The translations under genes were made by a program, and so were the position numbers. A stretch of 64,000 nucleotides of DNA from Paenibacillus sp. AN1007 (GTDB taxonomy: Bacteria; Bacillota; Bacilli; Paenibacillales; Paenibacillaceae), in contig NZ_CP159992.1 of NCBI RefSeq assembly GCF_040702995.1, positions 1,079,501-1,143,500 of the forward strand, given 5' to 3'. The notes below the pieces were generated by a model that was not told the origin of the DNA, ran no database searches, and saw only the letters and a program-made list of their open reading frames with translations. Below are positions 1-7,850 of this stretch, piece by piece. Numbering within the stretch: the stretch's first letter is position 1; every line of letters starts with the position of its first letter.

Positions 1-1
1 A

Positions 2-2476
2 TGTGGGGGGGAAAGCTTTAACCAAATTGATAAAATGAGTTCTAGTGTATCTGATTCACATAAAGGTGGCAGTGCAGTATATAAATTTGAATTAGATAAT
101 AAAATCAAATTAATCTATAAGCCTCGTTCTCTGAAAGCAGAGGAAGCGTATCAAACCTTTGTCAGTGATTTGGCACATAACTGCAATATGATGATGCTTA
201 ATTACAAAATTATTAATATGGAGCAATATGGTTGGGTAGAGCAGGTAGAGTATAGCTCATGTTCTTCAATAGAAGCACTACAGCGTTACTACTATCGGTT
301 TGGAATTACAATTTTTGCGAACTATATCCTGCATACAAGTGATATTCATTTAGAAAATATTATAGCCTCTAATGAATTTCCTGTTCTTGTTGACTTAGAA
401 ACGATCATGGATAATCGACCAGAAACACTAGATAAAACAGCACTAGATGCTGTTTATTCTCAACTATCTGATTCGGTGCTGCATTCAGGTATGCTTCCGC
501 ATCATAGCTGGGGGAAAAATGGAGAAGACGGCATTGATCTAAGCGCAATTAATGGAGTTGAGAACCAAGCACTTCCTATAAAGGTTCCTCGACTTGTTAA
601 TCTGCAAACTTCATCGATGCGATATGAGTATGTTAATCCTACAACATCAACCAATAAAAATTTAGCTAAGCTTGAGGATGAATTTATCCCACCCTCTAAA
701 TTTATTAAGTACATCATTGAAGGATTTAGAGCAGCGTACATATACGCAATGGAGAACAAAGGTACGCTTCTAGAAAAATCAGTTTTATTTGAAGAGATTG
801 AACTGCGCCATATTGTGAGGGAAACGCAGCATTATGCAATGATGCTTCATGCTTCCTATCATCCTGACTTTTTACAAAATGGACATGCCAGAGAACTTTT
901 TTTAAAAAGCTTGTATAAGTATATTGATGTAACTGACAAAAGAATGATTGAAATTACTAAATACGAACTCCAGGATCTTTTAGGAAATGATATTCCTTAT
1001 TTTTATTACAATTCTTCTGAAAGAACACTTTATAGTTCTGCCCATGATGGAATTAAAGATTATTTCGAATACAGCAGTATGGATAAGCTGCATGATAAAA
1101 TCGCGAAATTAAGTGAAGACGATCTTAAGCAGCAAACTCTTTATATCGTACTTTCATTATATACTCAAGATAAATCGAAAGATTTAACAGGCAATCATCA
1201 TTACAGCTTATCAAGCTGCGCACAAGAAACAGATCAAGTCCTTGATAATTCAATCTATATTGAAGCGGCACAAACGGTTGCAAGGGATATTATGAAGAAG
1301 GCGATTTATAACAGAGATGGGAAGGATGTAAGTTGGATTAATATTTCACTGATGGGCACATCTAATACAATGTGGAATATAGCTCCGATGACTTTTTATC
1401 TGTATGAAGGGATTGCTGGTATTGCGGTGTTTATGAATGCACTCAAAATGATGACACACGACGGTGAGTATGATTCGATATGTGAAGCGCTGGACCAAAC
1501 TATATTTAATTACTCTGATACAGTAACAGAAAATCTAGTTATGCTGCCGAGCCAGAGTAACGGTGCATTTTCTGGTGAAGCTTCGTTGATGTACACTTTT
1601 GAATTGCTATTTTCAATAACAGGTAATAAAAAATATTTAGATTATGCCCAAAAACATTTTAAAATTGTAGATTTTCTAATTGAATCTGATGAGAGTTTCG
1701 ACATAATGATGGGAAGCGCAGGTACGATTCAAGTTCTTTTGAATCTTTATGAAATGACAAACGAACAAAAATATCTTGATTCTTCGATTCGAGCTGGAAT
1801 GCAGTTATTGAAGCATAAAATTCAGCTGCCCGAAGGAATAGGATGGCTTCCGTCAGAAGCAAGTAATCCTTTAGGAGGATTCTCGCATGGTTCTACTGGA
1901 ATTGCAATGTCTTTGCTGCGATTATGGAAATTCACCCTTAATGAAGAGTTCCTTCAGGCGGCGATGCAAACAATAGATTATGAAGATGCATTATTTAATC
2001 CACAAGAACAAAATTGGGGAGACAAGCGAGTATTCGATGGTCAATCCAATGATGAGTTAGGTTTGTATCCTGTTGCTTGGTGTCATGGCGCAAGTGGAAT
2101 CTTATTAGGCAGAATGCAGATATTAGAACTTGTACCTCCTTCGATTAAAGATAGGATTGAAAAGGATATAACAACTTCTGCTAACACTACGATTTCGAAA
2201 GGGTTTTGTGGAGATCATTCTTTGTGCCATGGCGATTTAGGTAATTTGGAGATTTTACTTCAGTATGCAAGCTATTATAATAAATCTGATTTAATGAAGT
2301 TATGTGAAAATGTAAGTAAAGAGATTGCAGTCATGGTTAAACAAGGGCATTGGAGGTGCGGGTTGCCTGACTCTCATGAGAATACCAGCTTTATGGTGGG
2401 TACTTCTGGTATAGGCTATTCTTTATTAAAAATGGTTAAGCCATCGCTGCCATCTGTAATTTCAGTTGGGGTTTAA
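2..2476 (+). CDS. lanM: Class II lanthipeptide synthetase LanM, 5'-truncated by window edge
   Basis: Bifunctional enzyme that dehydrates Ser/Thr and forms thioether rings in a lanthipeptide precursor in the cytoplasm. The frame is open from base 2 with no stop, so the real start lies upstream; 824 residues are visible. The N-terminal half is the dehydratase (DUF4135) domain: a LanM-typical SDSHKGG/IYKPRSL segment, then HTSDIHLENII and PVLVDLETI, which fit its kinase-like fold. The C-terminal 400 residues are the LanC-like cyclase, with zinc-ligand motifs WCHGASG and LCHGDLGN. An exporter and a two-component system follow on the same strand. The block is clearly more AT-rich than the genes after 9.6 kb. 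No precursor gene is visible. Family assignment is secure; product unknown. Confidence 0.93.
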   Translation, partial: CGGESFNQIDKMSSSVSDSHKGGSAVYKFELDNKIKLIYKPRSLKAEEAYQTFVSDLAHNCNMMMLNYKIINMEQYGWVEQVEYSSCSSIEALQRYYYRFGITIFANYILHTSDIHLENIIASNEFPVLVDLETIMDNRPETLDKTALDAVYSQLSDSVLHSGMLPHHSWGKNGEDGIDLSAINGVENQALPIKVPRLVNLQTSSMRYEYVNPTTSTNKNLAKLEDEFIPPSKFIKYIIEGFRAAYIYAMENKGTLLEKSVLFEEIELRHIVRETQHYAMMLHASYHPDFLQNGHARELFLKSLYKYIDVTDKRMIEITKYELQDLLGNDIPYFYYNSSERTLYSSAHDGIKDYFEYSSMDKLHDKIAKLSEDDLKQQTLYIVLSLYTQDKSKDLTGNHHYSLSSCAQETDQVLDNSIYIEAAQTVARDIMKKAIYNRDGKDVSWINISLMGTSNTMWNIAPMTFYLYEGIAGIAVFMNALKMMTHDGEYDSICEALDQTIFNYSDTVTENLVMLPSQSNGAFSGEASLMYTFELLFSITGNKKYLDYAQKHFKIVDFLIESDESFDIMMGSAGTIQVLLNLYEMTNEQKYLDSSIRAGMQLLKHKIQLPEGIGWLPSEASNPLGGFSHGSTGIAMSLLRLWKFTLNEEFLQAAMQTIDYEDALFNPQEQNWGDKRVFDGQSNDELGLYPVAWCHGASGILLGRMQILELVPPSIKDRIEKDITTSANTTISKGFCGDHSLCHGDLGNLEILLQYASYYNKSDLMKLCENVSKEIAVMVKQGHWRCGLPDSHENTSFMVGTSGIGYSLLKMVKPSLPSVISVGV

Positions 2477-2503
2477 TTAAATACGTGAATAAAATGGTTA
2501 TAT

Positions 2504-2542
2504 GACGACCAGTCTCATGGATTTCTTGAGCAGGTCGTCTTT
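2504..2542 (+). terminator. Hairpin between lanM and lanT
   Basis: GACGACC and GGTCGTC form a perfect 7-bp stem with a 22-nt loop and are followed by TTT. The T-run is short and lanT begins 33 bp later, so it may be an attenuator or partial terminator inside the operon. Confidence 0.5.
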
Positions 2543-2574
2543 AATCTATAATAATTCAGGGGCGTGTGATTATA

Positions 2575-4719
2575 ATGATGAAAAAAATGAGGCTAATTCG
2601 GCAATTAGGAATGACCGATTGCGGAACTGCTTGTTTAACCATGGTATTTAATTATTATCACTATCGTTCAGATTTAACAGCAATATCTTCACTTGCTAAT
2701 GTAGGTAGAGATGGGATTTCGTTGGAAGATTTGAAGCGAATAGCCGAACAGCATTTTTTTCAATTTAAAGCTTATAATTATGCCAACAATGAACAAAATC
2801 TAATTGATAATTTACCCGTTATTATGTGCTCCAATAAGAATCATTATATTGTAATAGAGAAGAAAACCAGACATGGATTCCAAGTGTTAGATCCTGCAAA
2901 AGGAAAAAGAGTACTTTTATTTTCAGAAATTGTTGAACAATTTTTAAGTATCATTGTGGTGATTCGACCAAGCAAAGCTGTAAGGGAAATTCCTCTACAG
3001 AAATCAGCTAATATAAAATTTAAATTAGATTGGGTTAAAATACTTATTAGTATCTTACTAACAGTTGCCGCCCAGTTAATCGTATTGATTATCCCCAGCA
3101 TCATACAGAATATAATAGATATTTTAAGCATAGACAATGCAGCGTTTAATGTTAGCAATATTCTAGGTGCTGTTTTACTTATTGCTGTGACATATTTCGG
3201 CGTTGCTTGGTTACGAAAACGTTTAATTCTTATGATTCAAAACTTGCTCTATAAAGATGTTATTCTTCAAATGTTGAAAAAGGTGTTTAAAATAGATACA
3301 CGTTTTTTCGAAAGCCACACATCCGGGGACATTGTGAACAGATTCAATAACATCAGTATGATAAATGAGTTTTTATCTAGTGTTGTGGTTACTGTCTGTA
3401 TAGATGTTGTAACAGCGATTGTTTGTGGAATAGCCATGTTTAATCTATCAACATCGTTATTACTTGTTGTATGCATTGTAACATTAGCGCAGCTTACTAT
3501 CATTCTGCTGCTCAATGGGGTAGTGCAAAAAAAGACCAGTACATATATGGCTAACCAAGGGCTTCTACAAGGTGAATTATTTAATTTGGTAAACAATATT
3601 ATTCAGATTCGAAACATGGGAATCGAAAAGATCATGTTTGATAATCTTAATCAAGGTTATTCTAAAGCGATACTTCTTCATAAGGAACGGACACAAACCA
3701 GTGATCTTATGGAGTCGGCCATTAGTTCTATAAATATAGTAACGTCACTGTTATTGTATGCGGTAGGAGGGGGCTTAGTTGCTTCTGGTAACTTGTCGCT
3801 TGGACAACTAGTAGGGTTTATTGCTTTGTCTGCTTTTTTTATCAATCCAATTCGCGCATTATCAACTATGCTTCCTCAACTTAATACGCTAAAAGAGGTG
3901 TTCATACGTGTCAAAGAATTGCTTAATTACAGTGATATTCCACCCTCAGGTTCTGTAGAAGTAAATACATTTGAAATCATGGAGTTTTCAAATGTGAATT
4001 TTAGTTATTCACGTAAAGAGGATCGTAATTTGCGTAATATTAATTTAAAAGTAATAGCCGGACAAAAGGTTGCGATTGTCGGTAGTTCAGGCAGTGGAAA
4101 AACAACAATAACCAAACTAATTATGAATGCACTACACAATTATGAAGGAATAATAACAATCAATCACTATAATATTGTTGAAATTAATAAAGAGCATTTC
4201 TACCAAAAAGTTGCCGTCGTGACACAGACACCTTTAGTAATTAATGGTACAATTAGAGAAAATATAGATTTCACAGGAAAAATGTCTAACGAACAGATAT
4301 ATGCTGCGTTGCAGAAGGTTGAAATGGAAGAGTACGTTAAATGTCTGCCATTGCAGCTAGAAACGGTCATGGGTGAAAATGGACAGAATCTTTCTGGAGG
4401 ACAGAAACAGAGAATTGCAATTGCAAGGGCTCTTGCTTCAAAACCTTCAATAATTATTTTTGATGAAGCTACAAGCAATCTAGACCCAATTACAGAAAGA
4501 AAAATATTCGCTAATTTAGATAATGAACCAGTCACTTTACTAATGATCACACATCGACTTAATGTTCTTCAAAAAGCGGATCATATTTACGTGCTGGATC
4601 ATGGAGAAATCGTGGAGAATGGGACGCATAATGAGTTAATGGATAAAAAGATGTTTTACTATAAAAGTTTTTATGGAATCATTTCTGATGAAGTTAATGA
4701 AGCTGTACTTACGAAGTAG
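2575..4719 (+). CDS. lanT: Peptidase C39-containing ABC exporter (LanT type)
   Basis: Membrane exporter that cuts the leader from a double-glycine precursor and secretes the mature peptide. Domains: N-terminal C39 peptidase (Q and Cys in RQLGMTDCGTAC, His in NHYIVIE, then VLDPAKG); a six-helix transmembrane domain, roughly residues 155-440; C-terminal ATPase with Walker A GSSGSGKTT, signature LSGGQKQR, Walker B IIIFDEATSNLD and an H-loop in MITHRL. A GTG at 2566 is also in frame, but CAGGGG at 2557-2562 is better spaced for ATG 2575. The C39 domain implies a substrate with a GG-type leader, consistent with the upstream LanM. Confidence 0.93.
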   Translation: MMKKMRLIRQLGMTDCGTACLTMVFNYYHYRSDLTAISSLANVGRDGISLEDLKRIAEQHFFQFKAYNYANNEQNLIDNLPVIMCSNKNHYIVIEKKTRHGFQVLDPAKGKRVLLFSEIVEQFLSIIVVIRPSKAVREIPLQKSANIKFKLDWVKILISILLTVAAQLIVLIIPSIIQNIIDILSIDNAAFNVSNILGAVLLIAVTYFGVAWLRKRLILMIQNLLYKDVILQMLKKVFKIDTRFFESHTSGDIVNRFNNISMINEFLSSVVVTVCIDVVTAIVCGIAMFNLSTSLLLVVCIVTLAQLTIILLLNGVVQKKTSTYMANQGLLQGELFNLVNNIIQIRNMGIEKIMFDNLNQGYSKAILLHKERTQTSDLMESAISSINIVTSLLLYAVGGGLVASGNLSLGQLVGFIALSAFFINPIRALSTMLPQLNTLKEVFIRVKELLNYSDIPPSGSVEVNTFEIMEFSNVNFSYSRKEDRNLRNINLKVIAGQKVAIVGSSGSGKTTITKLIMNALHNYEGIITINHYNIVEINKEHFYQKVAVVTQTPLVINGTIRENIDFTGKMSNEQIYAALQKVEMEEYVKCLPLQLETVMGENGQNLSGGQKQRIAIARALASKPSIIIFDEATSNLDPITERKIFANLDNEPVTLLMITHRLNVLQKADHIYVLDHGEIVENGTHNELMDKKMFYYKSFYGIISDEVNEAVLTK

Positions 4720-4732
4720 AGGGGGATCTCCC

Positions 4733-5440
4733 ATTAAACAAAATCGAATTTTAATTATAGATGATGATGTAGAGCTATGTCAGCTCCTTAAACGCTGTAT
4801 GGATAATAACGAGCATACACAAGCAGATTACTGCCATGATGGATCAAAAGGCTTAATTATGTTGAATGAACAGGACTATCAACTCGTTGTACTTGATGTC
4901 ATGCTGCCAGAAATTGATGGCTTTGAAATTCTTACAGAAATCAGGAGAGCGAGCAGTGTTCCGGTATTAATGCTCACAGCTAGAGTAGAGGAAAGCAGCA
5001 AGGTGTACGGTCTTAGACTAGGTGCCGATGATTATTTGTCTAAGCCCTTTAGTATTAATGAATTTTTAGCTAGAGTTGATGCACTTGTACGCCGATATAC
5101 AGCGCTAAACTATGCAATCAAACCAGAGACCATGCAGTTAACCTTTAAGGGTGGACTGCTCATTGATATGCTGGCAAGATCAGCTTCTATTCATGGAAAA
5201 GCTATAACATTAACACCGAAGGAATTTGATTTATTGTACTATCTTGCAGCTAACAAAGGAAAAGTGTTTACTAAAAAACAATTGTATATTCAAGTTTGGC
5301 ATGATCAATATGCTTTTGATGATGGAAACATAATGGCGTATACAAGTAAAATCAGAAAAAAGTTAGAAGCTGCAAATAAAGAAATCAATTATATTGAAAC
5401 AATTTGGGGAATAGGTTACAGGTTTAATCCGGAGGTATGA
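4733..5440 (+). CDS. OmpR/PhoB-family response regulator, probable ATT start
   Basis: Transcription factor of a two-component pair with the next gene. Receiver domain: acidic pocket IIDDD, phospho-acceptor Asp55 in VVLDVMLP, conserved Lys in LSKPF. C-terminal winged helix: LTPKEFDLLYYLA and VWHDQYAFDDGNIMAYTSKIR. The receiver normally starts 5-7 residues before the IDDD motif; the only codon there with a good ribosome binding site (AGAGGGGGA, 4718-4726) is ATT at 4733. Upstream in-frame ATGs (4673, 4688, 4697) lie inside lanT, lack a site and would add a 12-20-residue unrelated N-terminus. The gene starts 13 bp after lanT and overlaps the kinase gene region, so the three are probably co-transcribed. 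Confidence 0.85.
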   Translation: MKQNRILIIDDDVELCQLLKRCMDNNEHTQADYCHDGSKGLIMLNEQDYQLVVLDVMLPEIDGFEILTEIRRASSVPVLMLTARVEESSKVYGLRLGADDYLSKPFSINEFLARVDALVRRYTALNYAIKPETMQLTFKGGLLIDMLARSASIHGKAITLTPKEFDLLYYLAANKGKVFTKKQLYIQVWHDQYAFDDGNIMAYTSKIRKKLEAANKEINYIETIWGIGYRFNPEV

Positions 5441-5442
5441 TA

Positions 5443-6387
5443 ATGGTACTCATGTCGCTAACAAATGTAGTTATAATGGTTTTGGCTCTGATCGTAACGT
5501 ATCTGTTCTTCTATATCTATCGTTTACGAAGCAATTTATCTGAAATGATGCTAGTCCTTGAAGATATTATTCGGGGGAATACGAATCGAAGATTGCTTAT
5601 ACCTCACCATGATATTTCAACTCAAATTTGTTATAAAATAAATGAAATTGTAAAAATTAATAATGAAAAGCTATCAGGCTTAAAAAAGGCAGAACAATCG
5701 AATAAACTCTTAATGACAAGCCTCTCCCATGATATAAGAACACCACTTACCTCATTACTGGGTTATTTAGAAGCTATAGATAAAGGCATTGTTGATGGAG
5801 TGGAAAAAGATGAATATATACAAATTGCAAGGGCTAAGGCACAGGACTTGAAGGAATACATAGATATTTTGTTTGAATGGTTTAAACTAGATGCTAAAGA
5901 ACAAACTTTTCATTTTGAAGAGGTGGAAATTTATGAGTTAACACGTAATATTGTGGCAGGATGGATTACGGTTTTTGATAAGCACCATTTCCAATATAAA
6001 CTTGATATTCCGAGTGATGAATTGTGTATGTACGTGGATAAAAATGCTTACAGTCGTATCGTCAACAATCTGATTCAGAATGTGATTACACATAGTGGTG
6101 GAAACTTAATCGAGCTGGCAATGAGCTATAGGGAAGAGCAAGTGAAAATTACAATTACAGATAATGGACGTGGGATTTCTGAAAAGGATTTACCCTTTGT
6201 ATTTGATAGGTTATATGTATGTGATCCATCTAGAAAATCCAAGAGCAGTGGGCTTGGGTTGTCCATTGTCAAGGAGCTTGTCAAAGGGCATAATGGAAAA
6301 ATCTTTGCTGAAAGTCGATCTTCTCAATATACACAATTTATTGTTATACTTCCGCTAAATATAGAGGAAGCAGAACGGAGGTCGTAG
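5443..6387 (+). CDS. Sensor histidine kinase with one N-terminal membrane segment
   Basis: Membrane kinase pairing with the upstream regulator. A single hydrophobic segment (about residues 5-25) leaves almost no extracellular domain, so any signal is likely sensed in or near the membrane. HisKA domain with SHDIRTPLTSLLGYLEA (H-box), then HATPase_c with NNLIQN, DNGRGIS and GLGLS. Two starts compete: ATG 5437 overlaps the regulator stop but sits against GGAGG (5431-5435); ATG 5443 has proper spacing. Likely controls the lanthipeptide genes or immunity, by position only. Confidence 0.88.
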   Translation: MVLMSLTNVVIMVLALIVTYLFFYIYRLRSNLSEMMLVLEDIIRGNTNRRLLIPHHDISTQICYKINEIVKINNEKLSGLKKAEQSNKLLMTSLSHDIRTPLTSLLGYLEAIDKGIVDGVEKDEYIQIARAKAQDLKEYIDILFEWFKLDAKEQTFHFEEVEIYELTRNIVAGWITVFDKHHFQYKLDIPSDELCMYVDKNAYSRIVNNLIQNVITHSGGNLIELAMSYREEQVKITITDNGRGISEKDLPFVFDRLYVCDPSRKSKSSGLGLSIVKELVKGHNGKIFAESRSSQYTQFIVILPLNIEEAERRS

Positions 6388-6479
6388 AAAACACGAATGG
6401 CTAGATGAATTTCATCCTCGGACACTTCAAAGTCAACCCCGTGTTGGTGGTAGGCATTTTCCCATTTTACAGATATAAA

Positions 6480-6509
6480 AATCCCGATTCCATATTTGGA
6501 AACGGGATT
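6480..6509. terminator. Bidirectional hairpin terminator
   Basis: AATCCCGATTCC pairs with GGAAACGGGATT (one A:A mismatch) around a 6-nt loop, with A-rich sequence on the left side. It lies between the kinase gene and the opposite-strand gene at 6529 and could serve either strand. Confidence 0.6.
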
Positions 6510-6528
6510 GGATCACAGATGTTTTTCC

Positions 6529-6906
6529 TCATGTTAATTGTGAGATATAGTAAGCGCTGCTCAAATTAGTGCTGCTTTCGAATACCAGGACTTTACCTTC
6601 CACCTCGTACCAGCGTACCATTGGTCCTCCAGTCTTGGTTGCATTCGGTGTTCCATAGACTGCAATGACGTGCTTCAGTTTATCTAAATCAAAAAGAATG
6701 TTTCGTAATGTGCGGTTGCCCGCATTATGAATAGAAGCTGCATTTACGAGTAAGCCATCTTTGAAAATGAGACTGGTTCCGTCGAAATAATAGATATTGG
6801 CTTCCGACGGTCTTGCGACCGGGAATCTAAGTTGCCTTACTTTTTTATTTATCGTTATATAACCCGTATAAAGGATGAAAGCACTTCTTCGGAAAGGGGG
6901 CATCAC
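6529..6906 (-). CDS. Hypothetical protein, possibly 5'-truncated remnant
   Basis: Open frame of up to 125 codons. I do not recognise the family. The last 85 residues look like real protein (IYYFDGTSLIFKDG, VIAVYGTPNATKTGG, VRWYEVEGKVLVFES), while the first 35 are basic and irregular. No ribosome binding site precedes any candidate start, and the first ATG lies against the ribosome binding site of the divergent gene at 6910. This suggests a gene that lost its 5' end in a rearrangement, or one with an unrecognised start near 6815. The hairpin at 6480-6509 would terminate it. Confidence 0.35.
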   Translation of the reverse strand: MMPPFRRSAFILYTGYITINKKVRQLRFPVARPSEANIYYFDGTSLIFKDGLLVNAASIHNAGNRTLRNILFDLDKLKHVIAVYGTPNATKTGGPMVRWYEVEGKVLVFESSTNLSSAYYISQLT

Positions 6907-6909
6907 TCT

Positions 6910-7497
6910 TTGAACTATTTTTTCCTGGAATCTCAGTATCCACGTAGAGGATTTATTAGCGGGGGAACGACCTTCACTCCTGAATTAGATATGAATTATT
7001 TGGCGATAGAGAATCCGCTGCCAGAGGGGACCACGGCAGAGGTGGAGTTACTGTCTACGGTGCGAAGCCTGAACGTCGATTATTTCGAGACAATCACAGG
7101 AACGAGAGCTGTATCCGATGATTTTAAACTGCTGTTGGAACAAACGAGGACAAACACGCAGTTTATTCCCGCAGCAGTGTGCTTCCACAATGGACGTCCC
7201 GTTGAAAAAAACTATTGGATTGCACATCCTCTGGATCGTTTGGATGTTTTTGATTATGAACGTTCAGAATATGGGCGCAAAGCGGTCATTGCTGCATCGG
7301 TACAGCAGCCTCCACGTAAGACTGTCAAAGTTGTATCTCGAATCTGCCTGCATGAGGAGCGAATTGGCGACCATGAGTTTTTTATGCTGGACCATATAAA
7401 TATCTTCAAACCTATCATTTCAAACGAATTTTACGAACTATGCCGAAAAAACAAGCTCAACCTGAATGTTACAGAAGTAAGTGATGTAAGTATCTAA
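6910..7497 (+). CDS. Imm11/Imm43-like (DUF1629-type) immunity protein, TTG start
   Basis: About 195 residues. The opening MNYFFLESQYPRRG and the central WIAHPLDRLDVFDYERS block resemble immunity proteins of polymorphic toxin systems, which neutralise a cognate secreted toxin in the cytoplasm. TTG 6910 is chosen because GGAAAGGGGG (6891-6900) sits 9 nt upstream and the predicted N-terminus fits the family; the in-frame ATG at 6832 lacks a site. No toxin gene adjoins it on the same strand, so it is either an orphan or protects against toxins of other strains. Family level is a tentative call from remembered patterns. Confidence 0.55.
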   Translation: MNYFFLESQYPRRGFISGGTTFTPELDMNYLAIENPLPEGTTAEVELLSTVRSLNVDYFETITGTRAVSDDFKLLLEQTRTNTQFIPAAVCFHNGRPVEKNYWIAHPLDRLDVFDYERSEYGRKAVIAASVQQPPRKTVKVVSRICLHEERIGDHEFFMLDHINIFKPIISNEFYELCRKNKLNLNVTEVSDVSI

Positions 7498-7532
7498 AAA
7501 TGGTGCATCAATATAATGCAAGCACAGAGAAG

Positions 7533-7556
7533 CCCTCGCATGACGTGGGCTCTTTA
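7533..7556 (+). terminator. Weak hairpin after the immunity gene
   Basis: AGCCC and GGGCT flank an 11-nt centre and are followed by CTTTAGTCTTT. The stem is short. Confidence 0.4.
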
Positions 7557-7565
7557 GTCTTTATT

Positions 7566-7613
7566 CTACCCCGTCGCCACCGTATTTTCCTCATAACTGA
7601 TCCAGTCGCTTCA
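7566..7613 (-). pseudogene. Remnant of a sulfurtransferase (sseA-like) gene 3' end
   Basis: Read on the minus strand this 48-bp stretch encodes SDWISYEENTVATG and a stop. The intact two-domain rhodanese at 16118-16963 ends with SDWISYEENSVETGDDSST in the same strand orientation. Similarity stops just upstream in gene sense. I infer the tail of a second copy, left after deletion or recombination. The rest of 7498-7850 holds the weak terminator, then AT-rich DNA leading to the next gene, and no other gene. Confidence 0.75.
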
Positions 7614-7850
7614 GTTCAATATTTCGATTGTGCAAATTTCTGAAGGTCCTTAAGTTTAGTAAATGTATTTAAATCACGTCGCTTTTTTATGTCAGGTATA
7701 TTGACGTAAATTTGAATTCATAGGTTTTTTTCTTGGTTTATATCTTTTAATGTGATTTTTATTTACATAAATGTATTGTTGTTCATATACTTATATGGTA
7801 ATGTGTTTTTATGAGTTACATAATATAACATTATATAGAGGGGGGACGTC

